Positions 43,597-51,830 of a DNA stretch of 58,286 bases are shown one piece after another; position 1 is the first letter of the stretch; every line of letters begins with the position of its first letter. The DNA is taken from the NCBI GenBank assembly GCA_017553325.1, contig JAFZMH010000001.1, positions 1 through 58,286 of the forward strand. The letters are read 5' to 3'. A program made the translations under genes and the position numbers. The DNA is from Clostridia bacterium. GTDB lineage: Bacteria > Bacillota > Clostridia > Christensenellales > CAG-917. The notes beneath the pieces were generated by a model. The model saw only the letters and a program-made list of their open reading frames with translations, had not been told where the DNA came from and searched no databases.

Positions 43597-44352
43597 TTAT
43601 TTGGAAATCACGGTCGCTCCGGCGGTTTCGCCTCTGACCGCCTTTAACAAGCTGTCTTTTTCCATAAGGCTGAAAACGATAATTGGCATATCGTTGTCCA
43701 TGCACATCGTGATAGACGTCGTGTCCATAGCCTTGAGTCCTCTGGAGATAACTTCCATATACGAGAGTTTGTCAAATTTCTTTGCGTTCGGGTTGAGTTT
43801 CGGATCGCTGTCGTAGACGCCGTCCACGTTCTTTGCAAGGAGCAATGCGTCCGCGTCGATTTCGCAAGCGCGGAGAGCCGCACCCGTATCCGTCGAGAAG
43901 AATGGGTTGCCCGTACCGCAAGCAAAGATGACGATTCTGCCCTTTTCAAGATGTCTGACCGCCTTTCTCAAAATGTACGGTTCGGCGACTTTCGTGATGG
44001 TGAGCGCGGTTTGAACTCTGACCGGCGCGCCCATTTGTTCGAGCGTGTCTTGAATTGCAAGCGCGTTCATAATCGTTGCGAGCATACCGATTTGATCTGC
44101 GGTAGATCTGTTCATTTTGCTGTCCGCTTGACGTCCGCGCCAAAAGTTTCCACCGCCGATGACGATGCCGACGTCCACGCCGAGGTTGGACACTTCGACG
44201 ATTTGATGGCAGACTTTTTCAAGTTTTTTAGGATCGATACCGGTGCCGTTTTCACCTGCGAGCGCTTCGCCCGAAAGTTTGATGACGACGCGTCTGTATT
44301 TGACGGACGGATCGACTGCTCTTTGCTCCAAATTTTGATTTAATTCGTTCAT
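43597..44352 (-). CDS. pyrH: UMP kinase
   Basis: A 251-residue hexameric kinase that converts UMP to UDP. KLSGEALAG near the N-terminus binds phosphate, GGGNFWRG follows, and the C-terminal VDGVYDSDPKLNPNAKKFD is the UMP kinase signature. ATG 44352 has GAGGTG upstream. It stands between rpsB-tsf and frr, the usual order. Confidence 0.96.
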   Translation of the reverse strand: MNELNQNLEQRAVDPSVKYRRVVIKLSGEALAGENGTGIDPKKLEKVCHQIVEVSNLGVDVGIVIGGGNFWRGRQADSKMNRSTADQIGMLATIMNALAIQDTLEQMGAPVRVQTALTITKVAEPYILRKAVRHLEKGRIVIFACGTGNPFFSTDTGAALRACEIDADALLLAKNVDGVYDSDPKLNPNAKKFDKLSYMEVISRGLKAMDTTSITMCMDNDMPIIVFSLMEKDSLLKAVRGETAGATVISK

Positions 44353-44403
44353 AAACACCTCAAATTCGTATATCTAACGAACTTTATTCAATTTTCGCCG
44401 TGT

Positions 44404-44428
44404 AAAAAAAGGAATGCTTGCGCATTCC
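44404..44428 (-). terminator. Rho-independent terminator of rpsB-tsf
   Basis: GGAATGC and GCATTCC (7 bp) with a TTGC loop, followed on the minus strand by seven T (44410-44404). A T-run on the plus side as well makes it bidirectional. pyrH may therefore be partly uncoupled from tsf. Confidence 0.88.
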
Positions 44429-44434
44429 GATTTT

Positions 44435-45307
44435 TTATTTTGCAAGACCTGCTTGAGCCATGACTTCACCCACGAAATCATCCTCTCTCTTTTGCAAACC
44501 TTCGCCCATTGCATAACGTGTGAATCTTGCGATCTTGACGTTGCCGTTTTGCGCAAGGTATTGAGAGATCGTGAGGTCGCCGTTTTTGACGAAGACTTGT
44601 TCTGTCAAGCAGATGTCCTTGTAGAACTTGTTGATTCTGCCGACGAGCATCTTTTCGATGATTGCTTCCGGCTTCGGGTTCGGCTCGTTGAGGGCTTGTG
44701 CCTTCAAAATTTCCTTCTCGTGTTCAACTTCTGCCGCCGGGACTTCGTCGCGAGAAACGTATTGTGCGTTTGCCGCTGCGATTTGAAGCGCTACGTCGTG
44801 AATGACTTCGAGGCTTGCGCCTTCGTTTGCTTCAACCATGACGCCGATCTTGCCGCCCATGTGAATGTACGTGTCGACTGCGGAACCTTTTGCCTCATAC
44901 ACCGTGAAACGACGGATGGAGAGTTTTTCGCCCATCTTCATAACGTATTCGTTGGTGACGGGTTGCATTGCCGCGACAACGTCTTCAACGGATGCCGTCG
45001 GGTTGTCGAGGACGTAGTCCGCGACCTTTGCGACGTACTCTCTGAACACGGGGCCGCCTGCGACGAAGTCGGATTCGCAGTTGACTTCGACGAGAACGTA
45101 TCTGTTGTTCTTGTTTGCCGCAAAAACGATACCTTCCGCTGCGATTCTACCCTCTTTCTTGGCTGCGGTTGCCATACCTTTTTCTCTCAAGTAGTCGATA
45201 GCCGCTTCCATATCGCCGTCGGTTGCGACGAGTGCCTTCTTGCAATCCATCATGCCAACGCCGGTGCGTTGACGGAGTTCCATAACGTCTTTACTTGTAA
45301 ATGCCAT
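44435..45307 (-). CDS. tsf: Elongation factor Ts
   Basis: A 290-residue guanine-nucleotide exchange factor for EF-Tu. The N-terminal UBA-like domain (LRQRTGVGMMDCKKAL) is followed by the core with NCESDFVA. AGGAGA lies upstream of the ATG. It is 28 nt after rpsB in a shared transcript. Confidence 0.97.
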   Translation of the reverse strand: MAFTSKDVMELRQRTGVGMMDCKKALVATDGDMEAAIDYLREKGMATAAKKEGRIAAEGIVFAANKNNRYVLVEVNCESDFVAGGPVFREYVAKVADYVLDNPTASVEDVVAAMQPVTNEYVMKMGEKLSIRRFTVYEAKGSAVDTYIHMGGKIGVMVEANEGASLEVIHDVALQIAAANAQYVSRDEVPAAEVEHEKEILKAQALNEPNPKPEAIIEKMLVGRINKFYKDICLTEQVFVKNGDLTISQYLAQNGNVKIARFTRYAMGEGLQKREDDFVGEVMAQAGLAK

Positions 45308-45335
45308 ATTTATCTCCTAAACTGATTTCTTCAAA

Positions 45336-46172
45336 TTAGTCTTCGAGGGCTTCTTTTTCCGCGATTGCTTTTTCAAGCGCTTCTTCGGGAGTGAGAGCCT
45401 TTTCTTCGACCTTGACTTCTTCCTTCACTTCTTCAACGACGGGTGCTTCTTCCTCTTGAGGAGTCGGTTCTTCCGCTCTTGCAAAGGATTCGCCTTGGTT
45501 TGCTTCGATGACTGCGTCAGCCATCAAGGACGCGAAGAGTTGAATTGCACGAATTGCGTCGTCGTTGCCGGGGATGACGTAGTCGACGAGATCCGGGTCG
45601 CAGTTTGTATCAACGACTGCAACGATTGGGATGTTGAGTTTGCGTGCTTCTCTGACCGCGTTCTCTTCCTTCTTGAGGTCAACGACGAAGAGGCAGCCCG
45701 GGAGCGTACGCATATTTTTGATACCGCCGAGGTTCTTCTCGAGGTCGTCTCTCTCTTTCTTGAGTGCGGAGACTTCCTTCTTCGGGAGAAGTTCAAACTC
45801 GCCGATGAGTTCCATTTGATTGATCTTGTTGAGTCTGTCGACTCTCGTGCGGATAGTCTTGAAGTTTGTGAGCGTTCCGCCGAGCCATCTTTGGTTGATG
45901 TAGAACATATTGCAACGTTCCGCTTCTGCCTTGATAGCGTCTTGCGCTTGCTTTTTGGTGCCGACGAAGAGGATGGATTTCCCTTCTTGCGCCACGCTCT
46001 TTACAAATTGATACGCGGCTTCGACGTGGTCAACGGAGATTTGAAGGTCGATAATGTGAATATCGTTTCTCGTTGCATAGATATACTTGCTCATTTTCGG
46101 GTTCCAACGCTTTGTTTGGTGTCCGAAGTGTACGCCTGCTTCAAGCAAGGCTTTCATTGATGTTACGGCCAT
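45336..46172 (-). CDS. rpsB: 30S ribosomal protein S2
   Basis: A 278-residue ribosomal protein. Signature segments are [18 protein letters not shown] and [13 protein letters not shown]. After about residue 230 an acidic tail rich in Glu, Val and Pro continues for about 50 residues, longer than in B. subtilis S2. AGGAGG precedes the ATG. A structured leader lies upstream. Confidence 0.97.
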   Translation of the reverse strand: MAVTSMKALLEAGVHFGHQTKRWNPKMSKYIYATRNDIHIIDLQISVDHVEAAYQFVKSVAQEGKSILFVGTKKQAQDAIKAEAERCNMFYINQRWLGGTLTNFKTIRTRVDRLNKINQMELIGEFELLPKKEVSALKKERDDLEKNLGGIKNMRTLPGCLFVVDLKKEENAVREARKLNIPIVAVVDTNCDPDLVDYVIPGNDDAIRAIQLFASLMADAVIEANQGESFARAEEPTPQEEEAPVVEEVKEEVKVEEKALTPEEALEKAIAEKEALED

Positions 46173-46206
46173 TTCTTGTGGTCCTCCTAAAATATGTTTT
46201 TACCTC

Positions 46207-46258
46207 CCCGAGTTTCCGCGTTTGCCTACCATAAGGAACATAACAAACTCCGCTCGGG
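46207..46258 (-). promoter_or_regulatory. Structured leader of rpsB-tsf, possible S2 autoregulation site
   Basis: Minus-strand CCCGAG (46258-46253) pairs with CTCGGG (46212-46207), and inside it GTTTG (46248-46244 region) pairs with CAAAC (46224-46220 region), leaving asymmetric internal loops and a large apical loop. It lies within the 96-nt leader. Such leaders in other bacteria let S2 repress its own operon; whether this one belongs to a known class cannot be decided here. Confidence 0.5.
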
Positions 46259-46274
46259 TGTGCGGTCTTTTGGA

Positions 46275-46303
46275 ATTATATATTATATAAAAATAAATTG
46301 CAA
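46275..46303 (-). promoter_or_regulatory. rpsB-tsf promoter
   Basis: Minus-strand TTGCAA (46303-46298), 17 nt, TATAAT (46280-46275). Predicted start near 46268, about 96 nt before the ATG. Confidence 0.85.
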
Positions 46304-46375
46304 TCAAATTGACGGGCAAATTTTACTATTTTTACACTTTTTTTCGTATTTTTTCGCACTTTCCGCCCAAGAAAT

Positions 46376-46406
46376 AAAAAAAATGGGCTTGCAAAATCGC
46401 AAACCC
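46376..46406 (-). terminator. Rho-independent terminator of the YrzB gene
   Basis: On the minus strand GGGTTTGC (46406-46399) pairs with GCAAGCCC (46392-46385, one G-T pair), then a run of T (46383-46376). Confidence 0.85.
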
Positions 46407-46429
46407 ACTTTGCTCACAAGGTTTAAGTC

Positions 46430-46840
46430 TCATTTCCTTTTGCAGTTCTCTTTCTTGCAAGTTTCCTTGTCGCAGTTCTTTTCTTCGCCCGCGCCGCAAC
46501 CCGAGCAACCTTCGCAACCCTTCGCCTTTTCGCCCTCGGCGACAGCCTTCTCGTACTCCTCGACTTCCGCCATAAATTTGTCGAAAACCTCTTGGAGCAA
46601 ATCTTGGTCTTCAATCGGGATGAAGAAATGTTCTTCGTCGTCCTCGTCGCCGAGTTCGTAAATCAAAAGTTCGTTCTCGGCAATATCTTCAAGTTCTTCT
46701 GCGGGTTGCAAGATGATAAACTGCCTGTCCTTATAGTCCATGACTTCGAGAACGTAAAACTTTTCGTCCTTGTCGTTCGCCTCATTGTAAAGAACTATGG
46801 TGTCGCTGTTTTCAAATTCGTTGTCAAAATTGTCTGCCAT
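46430..46840 (-). CDS. YrzB-family (DUF1292) protein with a cysteine-rich tail
   Basis: A 136-residue acidic protein. The first 90 residues match DUF1292 (DTIVLYNE, FYVLEVMDYKDRQFIILQP), a small protein of unknown function usually next to ruvX, as here. The last 28 residues are different: seven cysteines in CEGCSGC, NC, TC and NC spaced among Lys and Glu, suggesting metal binding. The tail is unusual for YrzB. It is co-directional with ruvX and has a terminator after it. Confidence 0.85.
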   Translation of the reverse strand: MADNFDNEFENSDTIVLYNEANDKDEKFYVLEVMDYKDRQFIILQPAEELEDIAENELLIYELGDEDDEEHFFIPIEDQDLLQEVFDKFMAEVEEYEKAVAEGEKAKGCEGCSGCGAGEEKNCDKETCKKENCKRK

Positions 46841-46894
46841 AATATATCTCCGTTTTTGTTTTCTTTGTCAAAACAATTTACTATGTAAATTGAA

Positions 46895-47320
46895 TTAAAA
46901 TCTGTGGCTGTCGAGATAGGACTGCAAGATTATGGTCGCCGCAACCTTGTCTATGACCTGCTTGCGCTTTTCGCGGCGCACGTCCGCGTCGATGAGCATA
47001 CGCTCTGCGGACACGGTGGTCAGCCTTTCGTCTTGATAGACGACGGGCAAACCGCTCGCCTCTTTCAACATATCTCCAAACTCTCTCGTGACGATTGCTC
47101 TGTCACCCTCCGTGCCGTCCATATTTTTGGGCAAGCCGAGAACGAAGGCGTCGGCGTCCTCATTTTTTGCATACTCGCAAAAATAGCGAATATCCGCTTG
47201 AATATCGCCCTTTTTGCGCCAATACGTTTCTCTCGGGTTTGCGGTTATTCCCAAGAGGTCGCTGACCGCCACGCCTATTTTGACGTCTCCGACGTCAAGT
47301 GCAATCTTGTGTTTGTACAT
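46895..47320 (-). CDS. ruvX: Putative pre-16S rRNA nuclease YqgF/RuvX
   Basis: A 141-residue RNase H-fold protein, needed in bacteria for 16S rRNA 5' maturation. Family motifs: ALDVGDVKIGVAVSD (7-21), GLPKNMDG and DERLTTVSAERML. The first motif has V-G-D where G-x-K/R is common. A ribosome-binding site is not obvious. It lies between rarA and the YrzB gene. Confidence 0.93.
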   Translation of the reverse strand: MYKHKIALDVGDVKIGVAVSDLLGITANPRETYWRKKGDIQADIRYFCEYAKNEDADAFVLGLPKNMDGTEGDRAIVTREFGDMLKEASGLPVVYQDERLTTVSAERMLIDADVRREKRKQVIDKVAATIILQSYLDSHRF

Positions 47321-47347
47321 ATCAATTCACAGTGTTAGAATGCTTGT

Positions 47348-48691
47348 TTAGAGGTTTTTATGCAGTTCGTCATATGACGTTCCGCCCTTTTTGCTCTTTG
47401 CCTTGCGCTCCTCTTGACGACGCTTGATTTCAACTTCGAAACCGTTTTCCGTCGGTTCGTAGAATTTTGCGTCTTTGAGTTCGTCCGGCAGATACTGTTG
47501 CTCAACCCATCCGCCGTAGTCGTGCGGATACTTGTATCCATTCACCTTCTCTTCTTTTCCTTTGAAGTTCGGGTCACGAAGATAGAGCGGGACCGTCTCG
47601 TGCTTGATGTTTTTGACCGCGCTCTCCGCCGAATACAGCGCTTCGACGACTTTGTTCGATTTCGGGGCTTCGCTGACGTAGATTATTGCCTCGACGAGCG
47701 GTATTCTTCCTTCGGGCAAGCCGAGTCTCTCGTATGCGGCAACCGCCGCTTGCGCGACGACAATCGCGTTCGGATCGGCAAGTCCTACGTCCTCACAGGC
47801 GTGAATCATGATTCGTCTGCCGATGAGCAGAGGATCAAGCCCCGCCTCTATAAGCCTCTCCGCCCAATATACAGCGGCGGAACTGTCGCTCCCTCGCATA
47901 CTCTTGATGAATGCGGAGATCATATCGTAATACATATCGTCCGTGAGCGAGAGCGCCTTTTGCTGTATGGACTGCTCCGCCTCCGCTTTGCCGATATGTA
48001 TGACGCCGTCTTCCGATGGGTGCGTGGTGAGTGCGGCAAGTTCAAGCGCGTTGAGAGCACAGCGCAAATCTCCGCCGCTCGCCCAAGTGAGATGAGAGTA
48101 TGCTTCGTCGGTTATGGAAATATTTATATTTCCAAGTCCTCGCTCTTTGTCGGTGGCGGCGCGTTTGAGCCCCGTCAAAATGTCCGCTTCGCTGAGTCTT
48201 GAAAATGAGAAAACTCTGCATCTCGACACGATTGCTCTCGTCATCGAAACGTATGGGTTTTCCGTCGTCGAGCCGATGAATATGATATACCCCTGCTCTA
48301 TCGCCTGCAACACGCTATCCGACTGCGCCTTGTTCCAACGATGACACTCGTCAAGAAGCAAATACGTACGCTTGCCGTATATGCGCAAGAGTTCTTTTGC
48401 GTCCTCGATCACTTTTTTAGCGTCGGCAACTCCCGAAGTGACCGCGTTGAGTTTGACGAATTTTGCGTTCGTATTCTCCGCAATTATGTTTGCAAGCGTG
48501 GTCTTGCCCGTCCCGGGCGGTCCGTAGAATATGCAACTGCCGAGTTTGTCCGCGGCTATCGCTCTACGCAAAAGAGAACCTGCGCCGACGATTTTTCCTT
48601 GTCCCAAAAACTCGTCGATTGTGCGAGGTCTCATACGCTCCGCAAGCGGAGCCATCTTTTCCACGTTGTTTTGCAAATCAAATAAGTCCAC
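47348..48691 (-). CDS. rarA: Replication-associated recombination AAA ATPase RarA (MgsA)
   Basis: A 447-residue clamp-loader-like ATPase acting at stalled forks. Walker A GPPGTGKT, Walker B LLLDECHRWNK, sensor 1 GSTTENPY, and the C-terminal tetramerisation region ending near YKYPHDYGGWVEQQYLPDEL. I chose GTG 48691 because the protein then begins (M)DLFDLQ, the family's beta-clamp-binding N-terminus. A consensus promoter ends exactly 6 nt before this GTG, so the mRNA should be leaderless; the reading frame stays open upstream but that part is promoter and gap. Confidence 0.94.
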   Translation of the reverse strand: MDLFDLQNNVEKMAPLAERMRPRTIDEFLGQGKIVGAGSLLRRAIAADKLGSCIFYGPPGTGKTTLANIIAENTNAKFVKLNAVTSGVADAKKVIEDAKELLRIYGKRTYLLLDECHRWNKAQSDSVLQAIEQGYIIFIGSTTENPYVSMTRAIVSRCRVFSFSRLSEADILTGLKRAATDKERGLGNINISITDEAYSHLTWASGGDLRCALNALELAALTTHPSEDGVIHIGKAEAEQSIQQKALSLTDDMYYDMISAFIKSMRGSDSSAAVYWAERLIEAGLDPLLIGRRIMIHACEDVGLADPNAIVVAQAAVAAYERLGLPEGRIPLVEAIIYVSEAPKSNKVVEALYSAESAVKNIKHETVPLYLRDPNFKGKEEKVNGYKYPHDYGGWVEQQYLPDELKDAKFYEPTENGFEVEIKRRQEERKAKSKKGGTSYDELHKNL

Positions 48692-48697
48692 GAAAAC

Positions 48698-48726
48698 ATT
48701 ATAACAACAAAACTTTACTTTGTAAA
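48698..48726 (-). promoter_or_regulatory. rarA promoter
   Basis: Minus-strand TTTACA (48726-48721), 17 nt, TATAAT (48703-48698), then 6 nt to the GTG start codon. The predicted first base is the G of GTG. Confidence 0.82.
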
Positions 48727-48753
48727 GAAATAACGGCGATATGCAAAAAATTC

Positions 48754-48783
48754 GTAAATTCCGCGCGGAGAAAAGAATATAAT
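48754..48783 (+). promoter_or_regulatory. Promoter of yunB, possibly sigma-E type
   Basis: GTAAATT (48754-48760), 15 nt, AATATAAT (48776-48783) loosely fits the mother-cell sigma-E pattern; TATAAT alone would also suit sigma-A, but no -35 is present at 17 nt. The start codon GTG at 48789 follows the -10 by 5 nt. Confidence 0.45.
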
Positions 48784-48788
48784 GAAGC

Positions 48789-49466
48789 GTGCAAAGGTTT
48801 TCAAAAGACTTTAAAGCGATAAAACCCAAGTTTTTCCGCGTCATTATCGCAATGCTCGCGGTAATAGTCGTTTTCATCTTTTGCACCGTGTATTTCAGAA
48901 AAAACATCGTCCCCACAGTCATGGGAAGTTCCGTCGCAAAAGTCAGAGCGATCGCCACAAATCAAATCAACCTCGCCGCCACGAGCGTATTAAACGGAGG
49001 TATAACCTACGACGAACTCTTTGACGTGCAATACAACGACCGAGGCGACGTTGCTCTTATAAGAGCAAATTCGCCGAGAATAAACTCGATAGCACGCGAA
49101 ATCGCCAACCTTGCGCAGGCAAATCTCGACAGCCTCGGAACGGTTGAGGTCGCAATCTCGGCGGGCACATTCACGGGACTTGCGCTTCTCACGGGTTTCG
49201 GACCCGACGTGACGATAAAAATCGTCCCGATAGGCGCGGCAAACTGCGACTTCGTGTCCTGCTTTCAATCAGCGGGCATAAATCAAACCTTTCACAAAAT
49301 CTATATCGACGTGTACGCTGACGTCAATATCATCACCCCGATAGACGAACCGACGGTTCAAGTCAAGGCGGAAATTTTGGTGTGTGAAAACCTTATCGTA
49401 GGCAAAGTCCCCGAAACATATCTCAGTATGCAGGACGTATCGAGTATGTTCGACCTTACTCCATAG
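48789..49466 (+). CDS. yunB: Sporulation protein YunB
   Basis: A 225-residue protein with a basic N-terminus, one membrane helix (about 18-36) and an external domain. The segments VAKVRAIATNQINLAATSVLNG, AISAGTFTGLALLTGFGPDV and SAGINQTFHKIYIDV are typical of YunB, a sigma-E-dependent spore protein in B. subtilis. The GTG start fits the family N-terminus; no ribosome-binding site is near it. It is convergent with the spoVA genes. Confidence 0.9.
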   Translation: MQRFSKDFKAIKPKFFRVIIAMLAVIVVFIFCTVYFRKNIVPTVMGSSVAKVRAIATNQINLAATSVLNGGITYDELFDVQYNDRGDVALIRANSPRINSIAREIANLAQANLDSLGTVEVAISAGTFTGLALLTGFGPDVTIKIVPIGAANCDFVSCFQSAGINQTFHKIYIDVYADVNIITPIDEPTVQVKAEILVCENLIVGKVPETYLSMQDVSSMFDLTP

Positions 49467-49472
49467 GAGTAA

Positions 49473-49844
49473 TTATATTTTTTTGGAATGCGATTTAGAA
49501 AGCAGTCCAAACACAAATCCGCAAGTAATAGCCGTCGTCAGTCCCGCGGCAACCGCGCCGAGTCCGCCGGAAATCGCCCCCATAAGCCCCTCTTCCTTCA
49601 TGCCTTCAAGCGCGCCTTTCGCAAGATTTGAACCGAAGCCTATTATGGGAATTGAAATTCCCGAGTGTGCAAAATCCTTTATATATTTGAATGCGCCGGT
49701 CACTTCAAGCACGACTCCCACCAACATATACAGCACGAGTATACGCGCCGACGACATCTTTGTTTTGTTTATAAGTATCTGCCCGAGCATACACACGAAC
49801 CCACCGACTGCAAATACTTTCAGATAATTCAAAAATATCTCCAT
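49473..49844 (-). CDS. spoVAE: Stage V sporulation protein AE
   Basis: A 123-residue membrane protein with three to four helices and the family pattern GGFVCMLGQILINKT, GISIPIIGFGSNLAKGA and GLTTAITCGFVFGLL. SpoVA proteins form the channel moving dipicolinic acid into and out of the spore. It is separated from spoVAD by 94 nt with a short hairpin (TGAGAAAA/TTTTCTCA near 49890-49906). Confidence 0.93.
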   Translation of the reverse strand: MEIFLNYLKVFAVGGFVCMLGQILINKTKMSSARILVLYMLVGVVLEVTGAFKYIKDFAHSGISIPIIGFGSNLAKGALEGMKEEGLMGAISGGLGAVAAGLTTAITCGFVFGLLSKSHSKKI

Positions 49845-49938
49845 TTTTACTCCGTTTCAGTCAAAAGTTTTACAAAATGCTGCTATTTTGAGAAAACTTT
49901 TCTCATTTTTAGTGATTTTTAGAATACTTTTGCACAAT

Positions 49939-51129
49939 TTAAGGCTTTTCTATCTCGATGCTGAACAAATGCGCAATCCCCGGAATCGTCTCCTTTTGAA
50001 GAGGCGTGTCCTTGTTTAGAAGCGCGCCCGTTGCAACGACGATAACCTTTGAAAGCTCCCCTTTTTGCAGTTTTTTGAGGATATAAGAGTTGAAAGCGGT
50101 GTTGACGCACCCTGCTCCCGAACCGCCTTGAAAGGTCTTTTGCTCAGGCAAATAATAACTTGCTCCGCAGTCCATATACCAATTTGGGAGTTTCAAGCCC
50201 TCTCTGTCCATAAGATATTCCAGCGTTTGCTTGCCAAATCTGCCCAAATCGCCGGAGAATACGCCGTCGTAGTCGTTTGGCGTAGTATTCGTGTCCCTGA
50301 AAAAGGTCGTAAGCGTATCAAAAGCCGCGGGAGCCATTGCCGCGCCCATATTAGACTCGTCGTCAATACCGAGATCTACGACTTTTCCAACCGTTCCGCC
50401 CACGATTTTGACGTAATACTCGGGTTTTGCCCCGTAATCGTTGTTTTGTTTTGAAAAATTGCGCTTAATTATGTTTGATTTGTCAGTATTCACCACTTTT
50501 TTCTGCTTATCAACGCTTTTTTTGTACTTTTCGAGCGTTTTTTCGTCCACGTTGAGGTTTTTATCGACGGCGATAACGTCGTCCTCGTACACTTGATAAT
50601 TGAAAAGTTTCGGCTTTTCCGCGCTCAAAACCGTACAACCCGCTCCCGTGACCGTCCATTGAGCCGTCGGCGGACGCTGATTGCCGAGTTCAAGCGGAAA
50701 ACGATACTGACGCTCCGCCGAGGAATAGTGAGAGGACGTCGAACACGTGACGTTTTTTGCAAAACCGCCGTCAATGAGCACAGAACCGAGCAAAACCGCC
50801 TCCGTAAACGTCGAACAGGCGTTGTACAGCCCGAAAAATGCGGTTGGAAAGTTTCTTGCGGCAAGCGCAGTCGGCGCGCACTCGTTGATGAGGTCGCCCG
50901 CAAGCATAAAGTCTATATCGCGTTTTTTGAGTCCCGCCTTGAATATCGCGCCGGTTATGGCGTCTCTGTGCATCTTGCTCTCGCACTTTTCATAGGACTT
51001 TTCGCACCAGAGGTCGTCTTTCAAAACGACGTCAAAGCAGTCTCCGAAGTTGCCGTCAGCCTCTTTCGGACCAACGATTGTAAAACCGCTCTTGACGTAT
51101 ATCGGGTTTTTGAAAAATACTGTTCTCAT
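49939..51129 (-). CDS. spoVAD: Stage V sporulation protein AD
   Basis: A 396-residue thiolase-fold protein that binds dipicolinic acid. Typical blocks are NLPTAFFGLYNACSTF-like (FPTAFFGLYNACST), TSSHYSSAERQYRFPLELG, DDGVFSGDLGRFG-like and PEQKTFQGGSGAGC. It is about 55 residues longer than the usual about 340; the excess is a lysine-rich insertion (about 190-230) in the middle of the fold. Its neighbours spoVAC and spoVAE confirm the call. Confidence 0.94.
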   Translation of the reverse strand: MRTVFFKNPIYVKSGFTIVGPKEADGNFGDCFDVVLKDDLWCEKSYEKCESKMHRDAITGAIFKAGLKKRDIDFMLAGDLINECAPTALAARNFPTAFFGLYNACSTFTEAVLLGSVLIDGGFAKNVTCSTSSHYSSAERQYRFPLELGNQRPPTAQWTVTGAGCTVLSAEKPKLFNYQVYEDDVIAVDKNLNVDEKTLEKYKKSVDKQKKVVNTDKSNIIKRNFSKQNNDYGAKPEYYVKIVGGTVGKVVDLGIDDESNMGAAMAPAAFDTLTTFFRDTNTTPNDYDGVFSGDLGRFGKQTLEYLMDREGLKLPNWYMDCGASYYLPEQKTFQGGSGAGCVNTAFNSYILKKLQKGELSKVIVVATGALLNKDTPLQKETIPGIAHLFSIEIEKP

Positions 51130-51155
51130 ACTGTTTTCGATAATCTAACGCGATA

Positions 51156-51599
51156 TTATAACGTCGTAAACCAGCCGATAAGTCCAACTGTGAAACTCGC
51201 AACCGTGCCGAACACGATGATTGGTCCCGCGATGACGAACATCTTTGCGCACACGCCAAAAAACACGCCTTCGCGGTTGAACTCCATGGCGGGCGAAACT
51301 ATTGAGTTGGCAAAACCCGTTATCGGTACGATTGAACCCGCGCCGGCAAAATGCCCGATTTTGTCATATAAACCGAGCGCGGTGAGTGTACTTCCAAAGA
51401 AAATCATTATGCAACTCTCCCACGTCGCTACGTCCTTTTCGCTCATAGTTTTGAATATGACTTTCAAAACGTCGCCGATTGCCTCGCCGATACAACAAAT
51501 CAGTCCGCCGACAATAAACGCCGCGAACAGAGTTCGCACCATGGGACTTTTTGGCGAATTTTGCTTTATATATTCTTGATACTCCTGCCTTTCAATCAT
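51156..51599 (-). CDS. spoVAC: Stage V sporulation protein AC
   Basis: A 147-residue membrane protein with four helices, implicated as a mechanosensitive part of the SpoVA channel. Family segments: FIVGGLICCIGEAIGD, GAGSIVPITGFANSIVSPA and EGVFFGVCAKMF. ATG 51599 is supported by AGGA upstream; the frame stays open further 5'. The start overlaps the stop of a possible 60-codon ORF by 8 nt. Confidence 0.94.
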   Translation of the reverse strand: MIERQEYQEYIKQNSPKSPMVRTLFAAFIVGGLICCIGEAIGDVLKVIFKTMSEKDVATWESCIMIFFGSTLTALGLYDKIGHFAGAGSIVPITGFANSIVSPAMEFNREGVFFGVCAKMFVIAGPIIVFGTVASFTVGLIGWFTTL

Positions 51600-51774
51600 G
51601 CTTTTCCTGCTCAATTGATATATTTGCCTCTGATTGAAGCGCGGAGCCAATACTTTCATCCGCACATTCATTCGATGCATTCACACGCGGAAAATATGTC
51701 TCCGTCTTCTCGCATTTTGCCTGTTCAGACTTTTTCACATATTGATTGTTGACAAAAATCTCAACTTTATGCAA
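51592..51774 (-). CDS. Possible 60-residue ORF before spoVAC
   Basis: A hydrophilic ORF of 60 codons with a TTG start, rich in Lys, Glu, Ser and Asn, ending inside the spoVAC start region (8-nt overlap). I do not recognise it. No ribosome-binding site is visible at the TTG. If real it is a small first gene of the spoVA operon; it may instead be leader sequence. Confidence 0.3.
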   Translation of the reverse strand: MHKVEIFVNNQYVKKSEQAKCEKTETYFPRVNASNECADESIGSALQSEANISIEQEKHD

Positions 51775-51780
51775 ATTTCA

Positions 51781-51811
51781 AAAAAGAAAAAGCACTTGCT
51801 AAGCAAGTGCT
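51781..51811 (-). terminator. Rho-independent terminator of the TSCPD gene
   Basis: AGCACTTGCT (51791-51800) and AGCAAGTGCT (51802-51811) form a near-continuous stem, with a T-rich run on the minus strand (51790-51781). Confidence 0.85.
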
Positions 51812-51830
51812 CAAATATGAATGATTACTA

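Noticed and set aside
48692..48958. Upstream extension of rarA by about 89 codons
   Set aside because: It crosses the promoter and is not RarA-like; the family N-terminus DLFDLQ begins at GTG 48691.
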